NCBI GenBank assembly: GCA_903873045.1
Contig: CAIQND010000075.1
Span: 1 to 17,901, forward strand
DNA: 17,901 bases
Source of the DNA: an uncultured Methylococcaceae bacterium
GTDB lineage: Bacteria > Pseudomonadota > Gammaproteobacteria > Methylococcales > Methylomonadaceae
Reading direction: 5' to 3'
Shown: positions 7,951 through 16,680 of the stretch, piece by piece
How the letters are laid out: every line of letters begins with the position of its first letter
Position numbering within the stretch: position 1 is the stretch's first letter
Made by a program: the position numbers and the translations under genes
The notes under the pieces: model-generated
The model's database searches: none
Told to the model about the DNA's origin: nothing
Seen by the model: only the letters and a program-made list of their open reading frames with translations

Positions 7951-10900
7951 ATGAGTCATTTCCTCGACCGCTTGCTGTTTTTCAAGAAAAAAATAGACAC
8001 TTTCTCCGGTAATCACGGCGTGGTGACCAATGAAGATCGGAGCTGGGAAAACAGTTACCGATCACGCTGGCAGCACGACAAAATAGTGCGTTCCACACAC
8101 GGTGTAAATTGTACGGGTTCTTGTAGCTGGAAAATATATGTTAAAAATGGACTGGTGACGTGGGAAACCCAACAAACGGATTACCCGCGTACTCGCCCTG
8201 ATTTACCGAATCATGAGCCGCGCGGCTGTCCGCGCGGTGCGAGTTATTCGTGGTATTTGTATAGTGCTAATCGGCTTAAATATCCCATGATACGTGGACG
8301 TTTGGTGAGATTATGGCGTGAGGCCAGGTTGACGTTGGAGCCGGTTGACGCGTGGGCATCCATCGTTGAAGATCCGATAAAAAGCAGTGAATACAAATCC
8401 AAAAGAGGCTTGGGGGGCTTGGTTCGCGCCAATTGGAAAGAAGTGAATGAAATTATCGCAGCGGCCAATATTTACACAGTAAAAACGTTCGGCCCGGATC
8501 GTATTATTGGTTTTTCGCCTATTCCTGCCATGTCCATGGTGTCTTATGCGGCTGGTAGCCGTTATTTGTCGCTGATTGGTGGTGTGAGTATGAGCTTTTA
8601 TGACTGGTATTGCGATTTACCGCCGGCATCGCCACAAACCTGGGGTGAGCAAACCGATGTACCGGAATCAGCGGATTGGTATAACGCCGGATTTTTGATG
8701 TTATGGGGTTCAAACGTACCGCAAACCCGTACCCCCGATGCGCATTTTATGACTGAAGCGCGTTATAAGGGTGCCAAGGTTGTCGTGGTCAGTCCTGATT
8801 ATTCGGAAGCCAGCAAGTTTGCCGACTTGTGGCTGCATCCCAAGCAAGGCACCGATGCCGCACTGGCAATGGCGATAGGGCATGTTATCCTCAAAGAATT
8901 TCATGTCGAACGTAGAGACGCGATTAATCGCGTCTCTACCTATTTTGATACCTATGTGCGTGAAAATACCGATCTGCCTTTTCTGGTTATGCTGAAAGAG
9001 CAGGACGGCTGTTATGTGCAAGATCGTTTTTTAAGAGCATCCGATTTTTTAGGCAACTTAAGTCAAGACAATAATCCCGACTGGAAAACAGTCGCTTACG
9101 ATGAAATCAATGATCAGATAGCTCCCCCTTGCGGCTCTATCGGGTTTCGCTGGGGTGAAAGCGGGCATTGGAATATCGAACAAAAAACCGCAGACAATCA
9201 GGCAGTAAGCTTACGTTTAAGTTTGATTGATAGTAAAGATGCGGTTGCCAGTGTCGGCTTCCCTTATTTTGGCGGTTCTGAACATCCGCATTTTACTCAT
9301 TCCGCGCATGATGCTATTCAAAGACGCAATGTGCCGGTCAAAAAAATCACGCTGGCCGATGGTAGCGAAGTGCTGGCGACGACAGTGTTTGATTTATTGG
9401 TTGCCAATTATGGGATAGATCGCGGCTTGGGTGGCGGCAATGTCGCGAGTTCATACGATGATGATGTTCCGTACACGCCGGCGTGGCAGGAAAAAATCAC
9501 CGGTGTTGCTCGGAAAAATGTGATTGCGGTGGCGCGGGAATTTGCCACCAACGCTGAAAAGACCCAAGGTCGCTCAATGGTTATTCTGGGTGCGGGTATT
9601 AATCATTGGTATCACATGGACATGAATTATCGCGGCATCATGAATATGTTGATGTTATGTGGTTGTGTCGGGCAGTCTGGTGGTGGTTGGGCGCATTATG
9701 TGGGTCAGGAAAAACTGCGTCCGCAAACCGGTTGGTTGCCGCTGGCGTTTGGCCTGGATTGGAAACGTCCTCCTAGACAAATGAACAGTACCTCATTTTT
9801 TTACAATCATACCAGTCAATGGCGTTACGAGACACTTAAAGTCAGCGAAATTCTAGCGCCAACTGCCAAGCTTGAAGACTGGCAAGGTAGTTTGATCGAT
9901 TTTAACGTCAGATCCGAACGCATGGGGTGGTTGCCGTCTGCGCCGCAATTACAGACTAATCCGTTACAAGTGGTGCGGGATGCGGAGGCCGCAGGTAAAG
10001 CACCGGTCGATTATGTCGTGGATAACCTGAAAGACGGCAGTTTGAAAATGTCCTGCGAAGATCCGGATAATCCCAAAAACTTTCCGCGCAATATGTTTGT
10101 GTGGCGCTCCAATTTACTAGGTTCTTCGGGTAAAGGGCATGAATACTTTTTAAAGTACTTACTGGGTACACAGCATGGTATTCAGGGCAAAGATTTGGGT
10201 GACGACAGTGACAAACCGTCGGAAGTGGTCTGGCATGACACTGCCGCAGAGGGCAAACTCGATTTGCTGGTCACGTTGGATTTTCGGATGTCCACAACCT
10301 GTTTGTATTCGGATATTATTCTGCCGACCGCAACTTGGTATGAGAAAAACGACCTGAACACTTCGGATATGCACCCGTTTATCCATCCGTTGTCCAAAGC
10401 TGTCGATCCCGCTTGGGAATCCCGTTCTGATTGGGATATTTACAAGGGCATTGCCAAAAAGTTTTCGGAACTCACCGCAGGTCATTTAGGACTGGAAAAA
10501 GATATTGTTGCCGTGCCGGTGCTGCATGATACACCCGGAGAACTGGCGCAGCCCTTTGATGTCAAGGACTGGAAGAAAGGCGAATGCGAGCCGATTCCGG
10601 GTAAAACCATGCCGTCGCTGGTGGTGGTTGAGCGTGATTATCCAAACACCTACAAGATGTTCACCTCGTTGGGGCCGTTGTTGAGCAAAGTCGGTAATGG
10701 CGGTAAAGGCATCGCCTGGAATACCGAAACTGAAGTCAAGCAACTGGGCGAGTTGAACCGACTGGTGACGGATGAAGGTATCAGTAAAGGCTTGCCGCGT
10801 ATTGAATCCGATATTGATGCGACCGAAGTCATTTTGATGCTGGCACCCGAAACCAATGGCCATGTTGCCGTTAAAGCCTGGGAAGCCTTGAGTAAAATCA

Positions 10901-11709
10901 CCGGACGAGATCATACGCATTTAGCACTTCCAAGGGAAGACGATAAAATTCGTTTTCGGGATGTTCAGGCGCAGCCGCGCAAGATTATCTCGTCGCCGAC
11001 CTGGAGCGGCCTGGAATCCGAGCAAGTTTGCTACAACGCCTGTTACACCAATGTCCACGAGCGAATTCCGTGGCGCACCTTGACCGGTCGCCAACAGTTT
11101 TATCAGGATCATAGCTGGATGCGGGCTTTTGGTGAGACCTTGTGCGTCTATAAACCGCCGGTCGATACCCGTTCTATCAAGCCGATTTTGGGTCAAAAGC
11201 CCAATGGCAATGATGAATTGGTGTTGAATTTTCTGACGCCGCATCAAAAATGGGGCATACACAGCACCTACACCGATAATTTGCTCATGCTGACGTTGTC
11301 ACGCGGTGGCCCTATTGTGTGGATGGGCGAAGTTGATGCGGCAAAAGTCGGCATTAAAGACAATGACTGGATAGAAGCTTTTAATGTCAACGGTGCCTTG
11401 GTTGCCAGAGCGGTCGTTAGTCAACGGGTGCCGGAAGGTTTATGCATGATGTATCACGCCCAAGAAAAAATCGTTAATATGCCGGGTGCAGAAACCACCG
11501 GCGGGCGTGGGGGTATTCATAATTCGGTTACCCGGGCGACGCTTAAACCCACGCACATGATTGGTGGTTACGCCCAACTAAGTTACGGTTTTAATTATTA
11601 CGGCACGGTCGGTTCTAATCGGGACGAGTTTGTGATTATTCGCAAAATGAGCAAAGTGGATTGGCTGGAAGAACCGAGTCAAGATAGCAATCAGCAGGAG
11701 AACGCGTAA
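7951..11709 (+). CDS. narG: respiratory nitrate reductase alpha subunit NarG
   Basis: This is the catalytic subunit that reduces nitrate to nitrite at a bis-MGD molybdenum site in the cytoplasm, bound to NarH and NarI. The 1252 residues compare with 1247 in E. coli. His50, Cys54, Cys58 and Cys93 (HGVNCTGSCSW and later GCPRGAS) are the FS0 [4Fe-4S] ligands, with the His that marks membrane-bound Nar. Asp222 in YDWYCDLPPASP is the Mo ligand. There is no twin-arginine export signal, so the active site faces the cytoplasm. Residues 321-330 (RRDAINRVST) are encoded by a 28-bp perfect palindrome absent from typical family members; the spot is about six residues longer than in E. coli from memory, roughly accounting for the extra length. 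TAGG lies 9 nt before the ATG. The stop overlaps the narH start by one base, implying coupled translation. Confidence 0.97.
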   Translation: MSHFLDRLLFFKKKIDTFSGNHGVVTNEDRSWENSYRSRWQHDKIVRSTHGVNCTGSCSWKIYVKNGLVTWETQQTDYPRTRPDLPNHEPRGCPRGASYSWYLYSANRLKYPMIRGRLVRLWREARLTLEPVDAWASIVEDPIKSSEYKSKRGLGGLVRANWKEVNEIIAAANIYTVKTFGPDRIIGFSPIPAMSMVSYAAGSRYLSLIGGVSMSFYDWYCDLPPASPQTWGEQTDVPESADWYNAGFLMLWGSNVPQTRTPDAHFMTEARYKGAKVVVVSPDYSEASKFADLWLHPKQGTDAALAMAIGHVILKEFHVERRDAINRVSTYFDTYVRENTDLPFLVMLKEQDGCYVQDRFLRASDFLGNLSQDNNPDWKTVAYDEINDQIAPPCGSIGFRWGESGHWNIEQKTADNQAVSLRLSLIDSKDAVASVGFPYFGGSEHPHFTHSAHDAIQRRNVPVKKITLADGSEVLATTVFDLLVANYGIDRGLGGGNVASSYDDDVPYTPAWQEKITGVARKNVIAVAREFATNAEKTQGRSMVILGAGINHWYHMDMNYRGIMNMLMLCGCVGQSGGGWAHYVGQEKLRPQTGWLPLAFGLDWKRPPRQMNSTSFFYNHTSQWRYETLKVSEILAPTAKLEDWQGSLIDFNVRSERMGWLPSAPQLQTNPLQVVRDAEAAGKAPVDYVVDNLKDGSLKMSCEDPDNPKNFPRNMFVWRSNLLGSSGKGHEYFLKYLLGTQHGIQGKDLGDDSDKPSEVVWHDTAAEGKLDLLVTLDFRMSTTCLYSDIILPTATWYEKNDLNTSDMHPFIHPLSKAVDPAWESRSDWDIYKGIAKKFSELTAGHLGLEKDIVAVPVLHDTPGELAQPFDVKDWKKGECEPIPGKTMPSLVVVERDYPNTYKMFTSLGPLLSKVGNGGKGIAWNTETEVKQLGELNRLVTDEGISKGLPRIESDIDATEVILMLAPETNGHVAVKAWEALSKITGRDHTHLALPREDDKIRFRDVQAQPRKIISSPTWSGLESEQVCYNACYTNVHERIPWRTLTGRQQFYQDHSWMRAFGETLCVYKPPVDTRSIKPILGQKPNGNDELVLNFLTPHQKWGIHSTYTDNLLMLTLSRGGPIVWMGEVDAAKVGIKDNDWIEAFNVNGALVARAVVSQRVPEGLCMMYHAQEKIVNMPGAETTGGRGGIHNSVTRATLKPTHMIGGYAQLSYGFNYYGTVGSNRDEFVIIRKMSKVDWLEEPSQDSNQQENA
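8912..8939. repeat. perfect 28-bp palindrome inside narG
   Basis: GTAGAGACGCGATT is followed directly by its exact reverse complement. Read in frame with narG it encodes RRDAINRVST (with one flanking base at each end); because it is palindromic the other strand gives RDAINRVST too. I recall this GTAGAGACGCG palindrome and its RDAINRVST translation as an abundant dispersed repeat in cyanobacteria and some gammaproteobacteria, from memory only. The reading frame of narG is kept through it. Confidence 0.85.
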
Positions 11710-13295
11710 TGACTAATTCCGAAAAAAAACCGCGCAATATCCGCGCACAAATAGGTATGGTGTTAAATCTGGACAAGTGTATCGGTTGCCACACTTGCTC
11801 GGTTACTTGTAAAAATGTCTGGACTTCGCGTAAAGGGGTTGAATATGCCTGGTTTAATAATGTTGAAACCAAGCCCGGTGTCGGTTTTCCACAACAGTGG
11901 GAAAATCAGGACAAATGGAAAGGCGGTTGGCTACGAAAAATCAACGGCAAGATAGAGCCGCGTCAAGGCAGTAAACACAAAATCTTGCGTAATATTTTCG
12001 GCAACCCCGATTTGCCTGAAATTGATGATTATTACGAACCGTTCGATTTTGATTACCAGCATTTACATACGGCTAAAGAATCAAAAAATCCGCCGACTGC
12101 ACGCCCTTATTCGGTGATTACCGGCGAACGCATGGAAAAAATTGAAGGCGGCCCGAATTGGGAGGAAATTCTGGGTACGGAATTTTCATCCCGTTCGCGT
12201 GATACCAATTTCAATAACATCCAGAAAGCCATGTACGGTGAGTTTGAAAATACTTTCATGATGTATTTACCTCGCTTGTGTGAGCATTGTCTTAATCCGA
12301 CTTGCGTTGCTGCCTGTCCCAGTGGCTCAATTTACAAGCGCGAAGAAGACGGCATTGTTTTGATCGATCAGGATAAATGCCGGGGCTGGCGGATGTGCGT
12401 TTCGGCCTGTCCGTATAAAAAAATTTACTATAACTGGGAAACCGGAAAATCGGAAAAATGCACGTTTTGTTATCCGCGCATCGAAGCCGGGGAACCGACT
12501 GTGTGTTCGGAAACTTGCGTCGGACGAATTCGTTATTTAGGCGTATTGCTGTATGACGCCGATCGTATCGAAACAGCGGCCAGTTGCGAGAATGAGCAAG
12601 ATTTATATCAACAACAGTTGGATGTGTTTCTCGATCCTTTTGATGAAGAGGTGATACGCGAGGCTCGAGCGGCCGGTATTCCTGAATCCTGGTTAACGGC
12701 TGCGCAAGAATCCCCGGTTTATAAAATGGCGATAGACTGGAAAGTCGCTTTCCCGTTACATCCAGAATTTCGTACCCTGCCGATGGTCTGGTATGTCCCA
12801 CCGCTATCACCGATTCAATCGGCGGCGGAAAACGACCAAATCGGTATGGATGGCGACATTCCTGACGTGCGTTCTTTACGTATTCCGGTACAGTATTTAG
12901 CCAATTTACTGACCGCAGGCAAAGAAGAACCTGTCGTATTAGGCTTGGAGAGAATGCTGGCGATGCGGGCTTATATGCGCAGTAAAACCGTTGATGGTGT
13001 CATTAATACGGACGTATTGGAGCGCGTGGGATTGACCCAGTTGCAGGTTGAAGACATGTACCGCTATATGGCGATTGCCAATTACGAAGACCGTTTTGTA
13101 ATTCCCACCAGTCATCGTGAATACGCCAGCTCAACCTTCGATGCTTATGGTGAGCAAGGCGGCTGTGGCTTTAGTTTCGGTAGCGGCTGTTCTTCCGGAA
13201 ATAGTGACACCAACTTGTTTGGTGGCAACAGCAAGCCGCAACGCAGCGGCGGTATTCCGATCAAGATTCCCATTAAAGTAGAGCCGGCAAAATAA
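11709..13295 (+). CDS. narH: respiratory nitrate reductase beta subunit NarH
   Basis: This electron-transfer subunit carries four Fe-S clusters that pass electrons from NarI hemes to NarG. The 528 residues show all expected ligands: C24, C27, C30, C34; C191, C194, C199, C203; C224, C230, C234; and C251, C254, C266, C270. In the third group Trp227 (CRGWRMC) replaces a cysteine, the hallmark of the [3Fe-4S] cluster in NarH. The C-terminus ends in a Gly/Ser-rich stretch (GGCGFSFGSGCSSGNS) followed by a basic tail. The ATG overlaps the narG stop by one base, with CAGGAGA at 11694-11700 as ribosome binding site. The protein is cytoplasmic and membrane-associated through NarI. Confidence 0.97.
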   Translation: MTNSEKKPRNIRAQIGMVLNLDKCIGCHTCSVTCKNVWTSRKGVEYAWFNNVETKPGVGFPQQWENQDKWKGGWLRKINGKIEPRQGSKHKILRNIFGNPDLPEIDDYYEPFDFDYQHLHTAKESKNPPTARPYSVITGERMEKIEGGPNWEEILGTEFSSRSRDTNFNNIQKAMYGEFENTFMMYLPRLCEHCLNPTCVAACPSGSIYKREEDGIVLIDQDKCRGWRMCVSACPYKKIYYNWETGKSEKCTFCYPRIEAGEPTVCSETCVGRIRYLGVLLYDADRIETAASCENEQDLYQQQLDVFLDPFDEEVIREARAAGIPESWLTAAQESPVYKMAIDWKVAFPLHPEFRTLPMVWYVPPLSPIQSAAENDQIGMDGDIPDVRSLRIPVQYLANLLTAGKEEPVVLGLERMLAMRAYMRSKTVDGVINTDVLERVGLTQLQVEDMYRYMAIANYEDRFVIPTSHREYASSTFDAYGEQGGCGFSFGSGCSSGNSDTNLFGGNSKPQRSGGIPIKIPIKVEPAK

Positions 13296-13301
13296 GGAGC
13301 C

Positions 13302-14009
13302 ATGATGCTTACATTAAAAGTTTTATCGGTATTGCTGAGCTATCCAGAAGCCGAAATGCTCGCGGCATTGGATGAAATGGCTGGCGTTATTGAACAGGAA
13401 AATCTGTTATTGGCAGCGCATAAAAAATCGGTGCTGGCACTGATTGATACTTATCGCAGCGCCGATCTGCTGGATGCACAAGAAGCTTATGTGGCCTTAT
13501 TTGATCGGGGACGGTTTTTGTCATTGCATATTTTTGAGCATGTTCACGGCGAATCCCGCGACCGAGGTCAAGCCATGGTTAATTTGTTACAGATGTATGA
13601 AGCGCACGGCTTTGAAATGTCCACGCATGAATTGCCGGATTACATTCCGTTATTTTTGGAGTTTCTGTCACAACAGGAACAGGCAGAAGCCATGCAATTA
13701 TTGCACGATGCGATGCCAGTGTTAAGTTTGTTGGGCGCAAGACTGACAGAACGTGGCAGCGAGTTTAGCGCAATTTTTGACGCACTGGCCGGTTTTGCAG
13801 GCGAACCCGAAGCGCTGGCAGAAATTCGCCTGCAAGCCGCCACAGAAGGCGAGGATGAAACCTTGGTCAACATGGATGAAATCTGGGAGGAAGAAGCTGT
13901 CAGTTTTATGGGAGCAGGGGATACGTGTAAAAGCCAAACAGCTACCGTCAGTCCAATCACTATCACGCCGCGCGATCAGTATTTAAAAGCGCAAAATCAT
14001 TCTCTTTAG
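13302..14009 (+). CDS. narJ: nitrate reductase assembly chaperone NarJ
   Basis: This soluble helical chaperone of the TorD/NarJ group binds the NarG N-terminus and allows Mo cofactor and FS0 cluster insertion before the complex joins NarI. Family features seen: LSYPEAEMLAALDEM near the start, the HVHGESRDRGQAMVNLL segment, and ELPDYIPLFLEFLSQ. Length (235 residues) is normal. AAGGAG (13294-13299) overlaps the narH stop and lies just before tandem ATGs at 13302 and 13305, so the start could be one codon later. The acidic segment near residues 185-202 (EGEDETLVNMDEIWEEE) is usual for the family. Confidence 0.93.
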   Translation: MMLTLKVLSVLLSYPEAEMLAALDEMAGVIEQENLLLAAHKKSVLALIDTYRSADLLDAQEAYVALFDRGRFLSLHIFEHVHGESRDRGQAMVNLLQMYEAHGFEMSTHELPDYIPLFLEFLSQQEQAEAMQLLHDAMPVLSLLGARLTERGSEFSAIFDALAGFAGEPEALAEIRLQAATEGEDETLVNMDEIWEEEAVSFMGAGDTCKSQTATVSPITITPRDQYLKAQNHSL

Positions 14010-14021
14010 TAGGAGTCAATC

Positions 14022-14699
14022 GTGGATTATCTTAATACCTTATTATTTGGTTATTACCCCTATATCGCCATCAGCGTATTTATAATCGGCAGCATAGCCC
14101 GTTATGACCGTGATCAATACACCTGGCGTACGGGTTCCAGTCAATTTCTGCGTGCCAAAGAATTACGCTTGGGCAGTAATTTGTTTCATATTGGCATATT
14201 GTTGTTGTTTGTCGGACATTTCGCTGGCTTATTGACGCCGCCAGCGATTTATCATGGCTTGGGTTTGTCCACATCGGCCAAGCAAATGCTGGCGGTTGTT
14301 GCTGGGGGCATTTTTGGCGGGATTTGTGCTAAAGGTATTTATATATTGATACGTCGTCGTTTAAGTGATGCCCGTATTCGTGCAACCAGTAGCCGCATGG
14401 ATATTTTTATTTTGTTGCTGATTGGCGTGCAGTTGGCGCTGGGTTTACTGACTTTACCCATTTCAATTTATCATTCTGATGGTTCCAACATGTTGTTATT
14501 GTCGGAATGGGCTCAACGCATTGTTACTTTTCGTAGTGGCGCGGCTGATCAAATCAGCAACATAGGGATTGTCTTTAAATTACATTTGTTTTTGGGTATG
14601 ACGATATTTTTGGTTTTTCCCTTCAGTCGCTTGGTGCATGTTTGGAGCGTTCCGCTGGGTTATGTCACACGTCCTTACCAGATCGTTCGCAGACGTTGA
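14022..14699 (+). CDS. narI: respiratory nitrate reductase gamma subunit NarI, cytochrome b
   Basis: This membrane subunit oxidises quinol and passes electrons through two b hemes to NarH. The 225 residues contain five hydrophobic helices. The heme ligands sit where expected: His56 and His66 (FHIGILLLFVGHFAG), and His188 and His206 (FKLHLFLGMTIFLVF, then RLVHVW), within one residue of the E. coli positions. The start is GTG at 14022, chosen because MDYLNTLLFGYYPYIA matches the family N-terminus and AGGAG lies at 14011-14015. It is 12 nt after narJ. Confidence 0.96.
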   Translation: MDYLNTLLFGYYPYIAISVFIIGSIARYDRDQYTWRTGSSQFLRAKELRLGSNLFHIGILLLFVGHFAGLLTPPAIYHGLGLSTSAKQMLAVVAGGIFGGICAKGIYILIRRRLSDARIRATSSRMDIFILLLIGVQLALGLLTLPISIYHSDGSNMLLLSEWAQRIVTFRSGAADQISNIGIVFKLHLFLGMTIFLVFPFSRLVHVWSVPLGYVTRPYQIVRRR

Positions 14700-14745
14700 T
14701 TAAATAATCGTCTGAATTTTCAATTATACAAGGTCAATAATCAGT

Positions 14746-15312
14746 ATGTTAGCAACCGAAAACCTAAGGAAAGAACATCAGCTGATTTTAAAATATATCG
14801 CTTTAATGGAACGCTACGCTGAATTCTGTGTAAATAATGCCCAGTGTTCCATGCTGCTTGAAAAAGCCGGTTCTTTTATTGAATTTATTCATGAATTTGC
14901 TGACGATTTTCATCATGCGAAAGAAGAAAATATACTCTTTCGCTCTTTGGAAGAGCCTGGCGTACTAACCCACTGTAACCCGATTCCGCAAATGCTGAAT
15001 GAACACAGCAAAGCCAGGGAATTAGTGCAGGCTATGGAGAATTCATTGCATACAAACGATAACGATAAATTAAAAACGGCTATCTCTCAGTATGCGCAGC
15101 TTTTGAAAGAGCACATTTATAAAGAAGATAATATCTTATATCCGATGGGGGAACGTGGCCTTTCCGATATGGCTAAAGCCTCCTTGTTAAAAGAATATGC
15201 GCAGACCGATCAGCGATTGGATAGCCAAACCTTATGGTGCAAATATGAAACGCTTTATAACGATCTTGAGCATCAGCTCATAACCTACACTCACCCAACT
15301 GCGACTTGTTAA
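14746..15312 (+). CDS. stand-alone hemerythrin-domain protein in the nar-nir operon
   Basis: This cytoplasmic helical-bundle protein of 188 residues has a hemerythrin HHE-type di-iron site. Likely ligands are His11 (RKEHQ), His57 and Glu61 (FHHAKEEN), His87 (NEHSKAR), and His123 and Glu127 (KEHIYKEDN). It lacks the N-terminal ScdA domain of YtfE/RIC iron-repair proteins, so it is not a standard RIC. The family binds O2, NO or iron in different members. Its place between narI and nirK in an operon with an NsrR-type site suggests a role in handling NO or O2 or repairing iron centres, which is an inference. AAGG (14730-14733) is a somewhat distant ribosome binding site. The gap to narI is 46 nt and to nirK 16 nt. 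Confidence 0.85.
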   Translation: MLATENLRKEHQLILKYIALMERYAEFCVNNAQCSMLLEKAGSFIEFIHEFADDFHHAKEENILFRSLEEPGVLTHCNPIPQMLNEHSKARELVQAMENSLHTNDNDKLKTAISQYAQLLKEHIYKEDNILYPMGERGLSDMAKASLLKEYAQTDQRLDSQTLWCKYETLYNDLEHQLITYTHPTATC

Positions 15313-15328
15313 CGTCAGAGATCACAAT

Positions 15329-16522
15329 ATGAATAGAATCCACAGAGTGCTATTACTTTCAGTCGTATTAAGTAGCGCAATAAGCGGCTGCTCAGATGAA
15401 GCCAAGTACAAGGCTATGGAAAAAAAATATAATGCTGCCCAGGCAGACAAAGCACAGCATCAATCAATGTCAGCCGAAGAAATGGCTGCTCATTCAGGTG
15501 AGGCAATGCATCATGTAATGTCTACTGAAATAGCCGCAGCGCCTAAAATTGATACCGATGAAATCGGCCGTCGTGCTGATGACTTGCCGCCACCATTGAA
15601 CAGGGCACAAACGCAATTAGTTCGTATCGACCTTTACACCGATGAACAGGTCGCAGAAATAATGCCTGAAGTGACTTATCAATACTGGACCTATAACGGC
15701 AAAGTGCCGGGGCCGTTTATTCGTGCCAGAGCGGGTGATCAGGTAGAAATACATTTAAGTCATGGTAAACCAGGCGCGGCTCATCAAGGCCATAATGAAC
15801 ATAGCTCGGCTGAACATGCTGCTGCGGGTCATTCAGCACATTCCATCGATTTACATGCAGTAGTCGGCCCTGGCGGTGGTGCACCCTTAATGCAAGTAGG
15901 GCAGGGTGAAGAAAAGAGCTTCAGTTTTAAGGCAACGCATCCAGGCATTTACGTTTATCACTGTGCCAGTCCGCATGTGCCCACCCATATTGCCAATGGC
16001 ATGTACGGCCTGATACTGGTGGAACCCGAACAGGGCTTGACAAAAGTTGATCGCGAGTTTTACGTGATGCAGGGCGATTTTTACACCAATGGCAAATACG
16101 GCGATAAAGGTCATCAATCGTTTAGCAAGGAAAAGCTGTTAGCCGAACATCCAGAGTATTTCTTGTTCAACGGTCGGGTCAATTCACTGAGCGGCGATAG
16201 GGCTTTAAAAGCCAAAGTGGGTGAAAAAATCCGTCTGTTTGTCGGTGTCGGATCGCATGTTGCCGCTAATTTTCATATTGTCGGCGCTATTTTTGACAGC
16301 GTATATCCAGACGGAGCCATCCTGAATGCTCCGCTGAAAAACGTCCAGACCACCATCATAGCGCCAGGTTCTGCGGTAATGATTGAATTTACCGCTGAAG
16401 TGCCTGGAAAATATCTACTCGTTGACCACAGCTTGTCACGCGCTATTGATAAGGGCGCATTGGCTGAACTGCTTATTGAAGATCCGAAACAGCCTGGGCT
16501 TATTCTGCAATCGGGCCACTAA
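15329..16522 (+). CDS. nirK: copper nitrite reductase NirK, class II (AniA-like), lipid-anchored
   Basis: Reduces nitrite to NO in the periplasm. The 397 residues begin with a lipoprotein signal ending in A-I-S-G-C, Cys21 being the lipidated residue, as in neisserial AniA. Two cupredoxin domains follow. Type 1 copper ligands: His171, Cys212, His220, Met225 (HCASPHVPTHIANGMYG). Type 2 ligands: His176, His211, His367 (LVDHS). Catalytic Asp174 and His316 (NFHIVG) are present. GMYGLILVEPEQGL and the downstream segment match class II. Two unusual parts: a Met/His-rich N-terminal region (residues 44-64) and a His-rich loop at 142-171 with eight histidines just before the type 1 ligand, about 20 residues longer than AniA at this point from memory. 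No C-terminal cupredoxin or heme domain is attached. Last gene of the operon; ribosome binding site weak. Confidence 0.96.
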   Translation: MNRIHRVLLLSVVLSSAISGCSDEAKYKAMEKKYNAAQADKAQHQSMSAEEMAAHSGEAMHHVMSTEIAAAPKIDTDEIGRRADDLPPPLNRAQTQLVRIDLYTDEQVAEIMPEVTYQYWTYNGKVPGPFIRARAGDQVEIHLSHGKPGAAHQGHNEHSSAEHAAAGHSAHSIDLHAVVGPGGGAPLMQVGQGEEKSFSFKATHPGIYVYHCASPHVPTHIANGMYGLILVEPEQGLTKVDREFYVMQGDFYTNGKYGDKGHQSFSKEKLLAEHPEYFLFNGRVNSLSGDRALKAKVGEKIRLFVGVGSHVAANFHIVGAIFDSVYPDGAILNAPLKNVQTTIIAPGSAVMIEFTAEVPGKYLLVDHSLSRAIDKGALAELLIEDPKQPGLILQSGH

Positions 16523-16571
16523 GGCTGAACCTACAGAAGAAAGATAAGTGCATTTTTATCTCAAAAACAGA

Positions 16572-16676
16572 CTATAGACTTTCAGATATTAAATTTCCAG
16601 CTTTACTAATTAAAAACCTTTAGAATCAATGCGTTTCTTGGTGTTACTTGGAAGTTATTTATCTGAAAGTCTATAG
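16572..16676. mobile_element. 105-bp MITE-like element with 17-bp terminal inverted repeats
   Basis: CTATAGACTTTCAGATA (16572-16588) and its exact reverse complement TATCTGAAAGTCTATAG (16660-16676) bound a 105-bp AT-rich segment with no coding capacity. Symmetry continues imperfectly inward (TTTCCA against TGGAA). CAGA occurs immediately outside both ends (16568-16571 and 16677-16680), a candidate 4-bp target duplication. It lies 49 nt after nirK and ends 4 nt before the stop of the truncated PIN gene. The transcript could fold into a long hairpin and act as the 3' end of the nirK mRNA. Confidence 0.65.
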
Positions 16677-16680
16677 CAGA

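Noticed and set aside
8710..9021. minus-strand reading frame containing RDAINRVST
   Set aside because: It is a shadow of narG; the peptide appears on both strands only because the 28-bp repeat is palindromic.
10486..10920. 144-codon open frame on the minus strand within narG
   Set aside because: It is antisense to well-conserved narG sequence with no start signal or recognisable motif.
12292..12810. 172-codon open frame on the minus strand within narH
   Set aside because: It lies opposite the narH cysteine motifs and has no family features; it is a by-product of codon bias.
16542..16561. AGATAA/TTATCT hairpin as nirK terminator
   Set aside because: It is AT-only, six base pairs, with no following U-run; the MITE-like hairpin is a better candidate for the transcript end.
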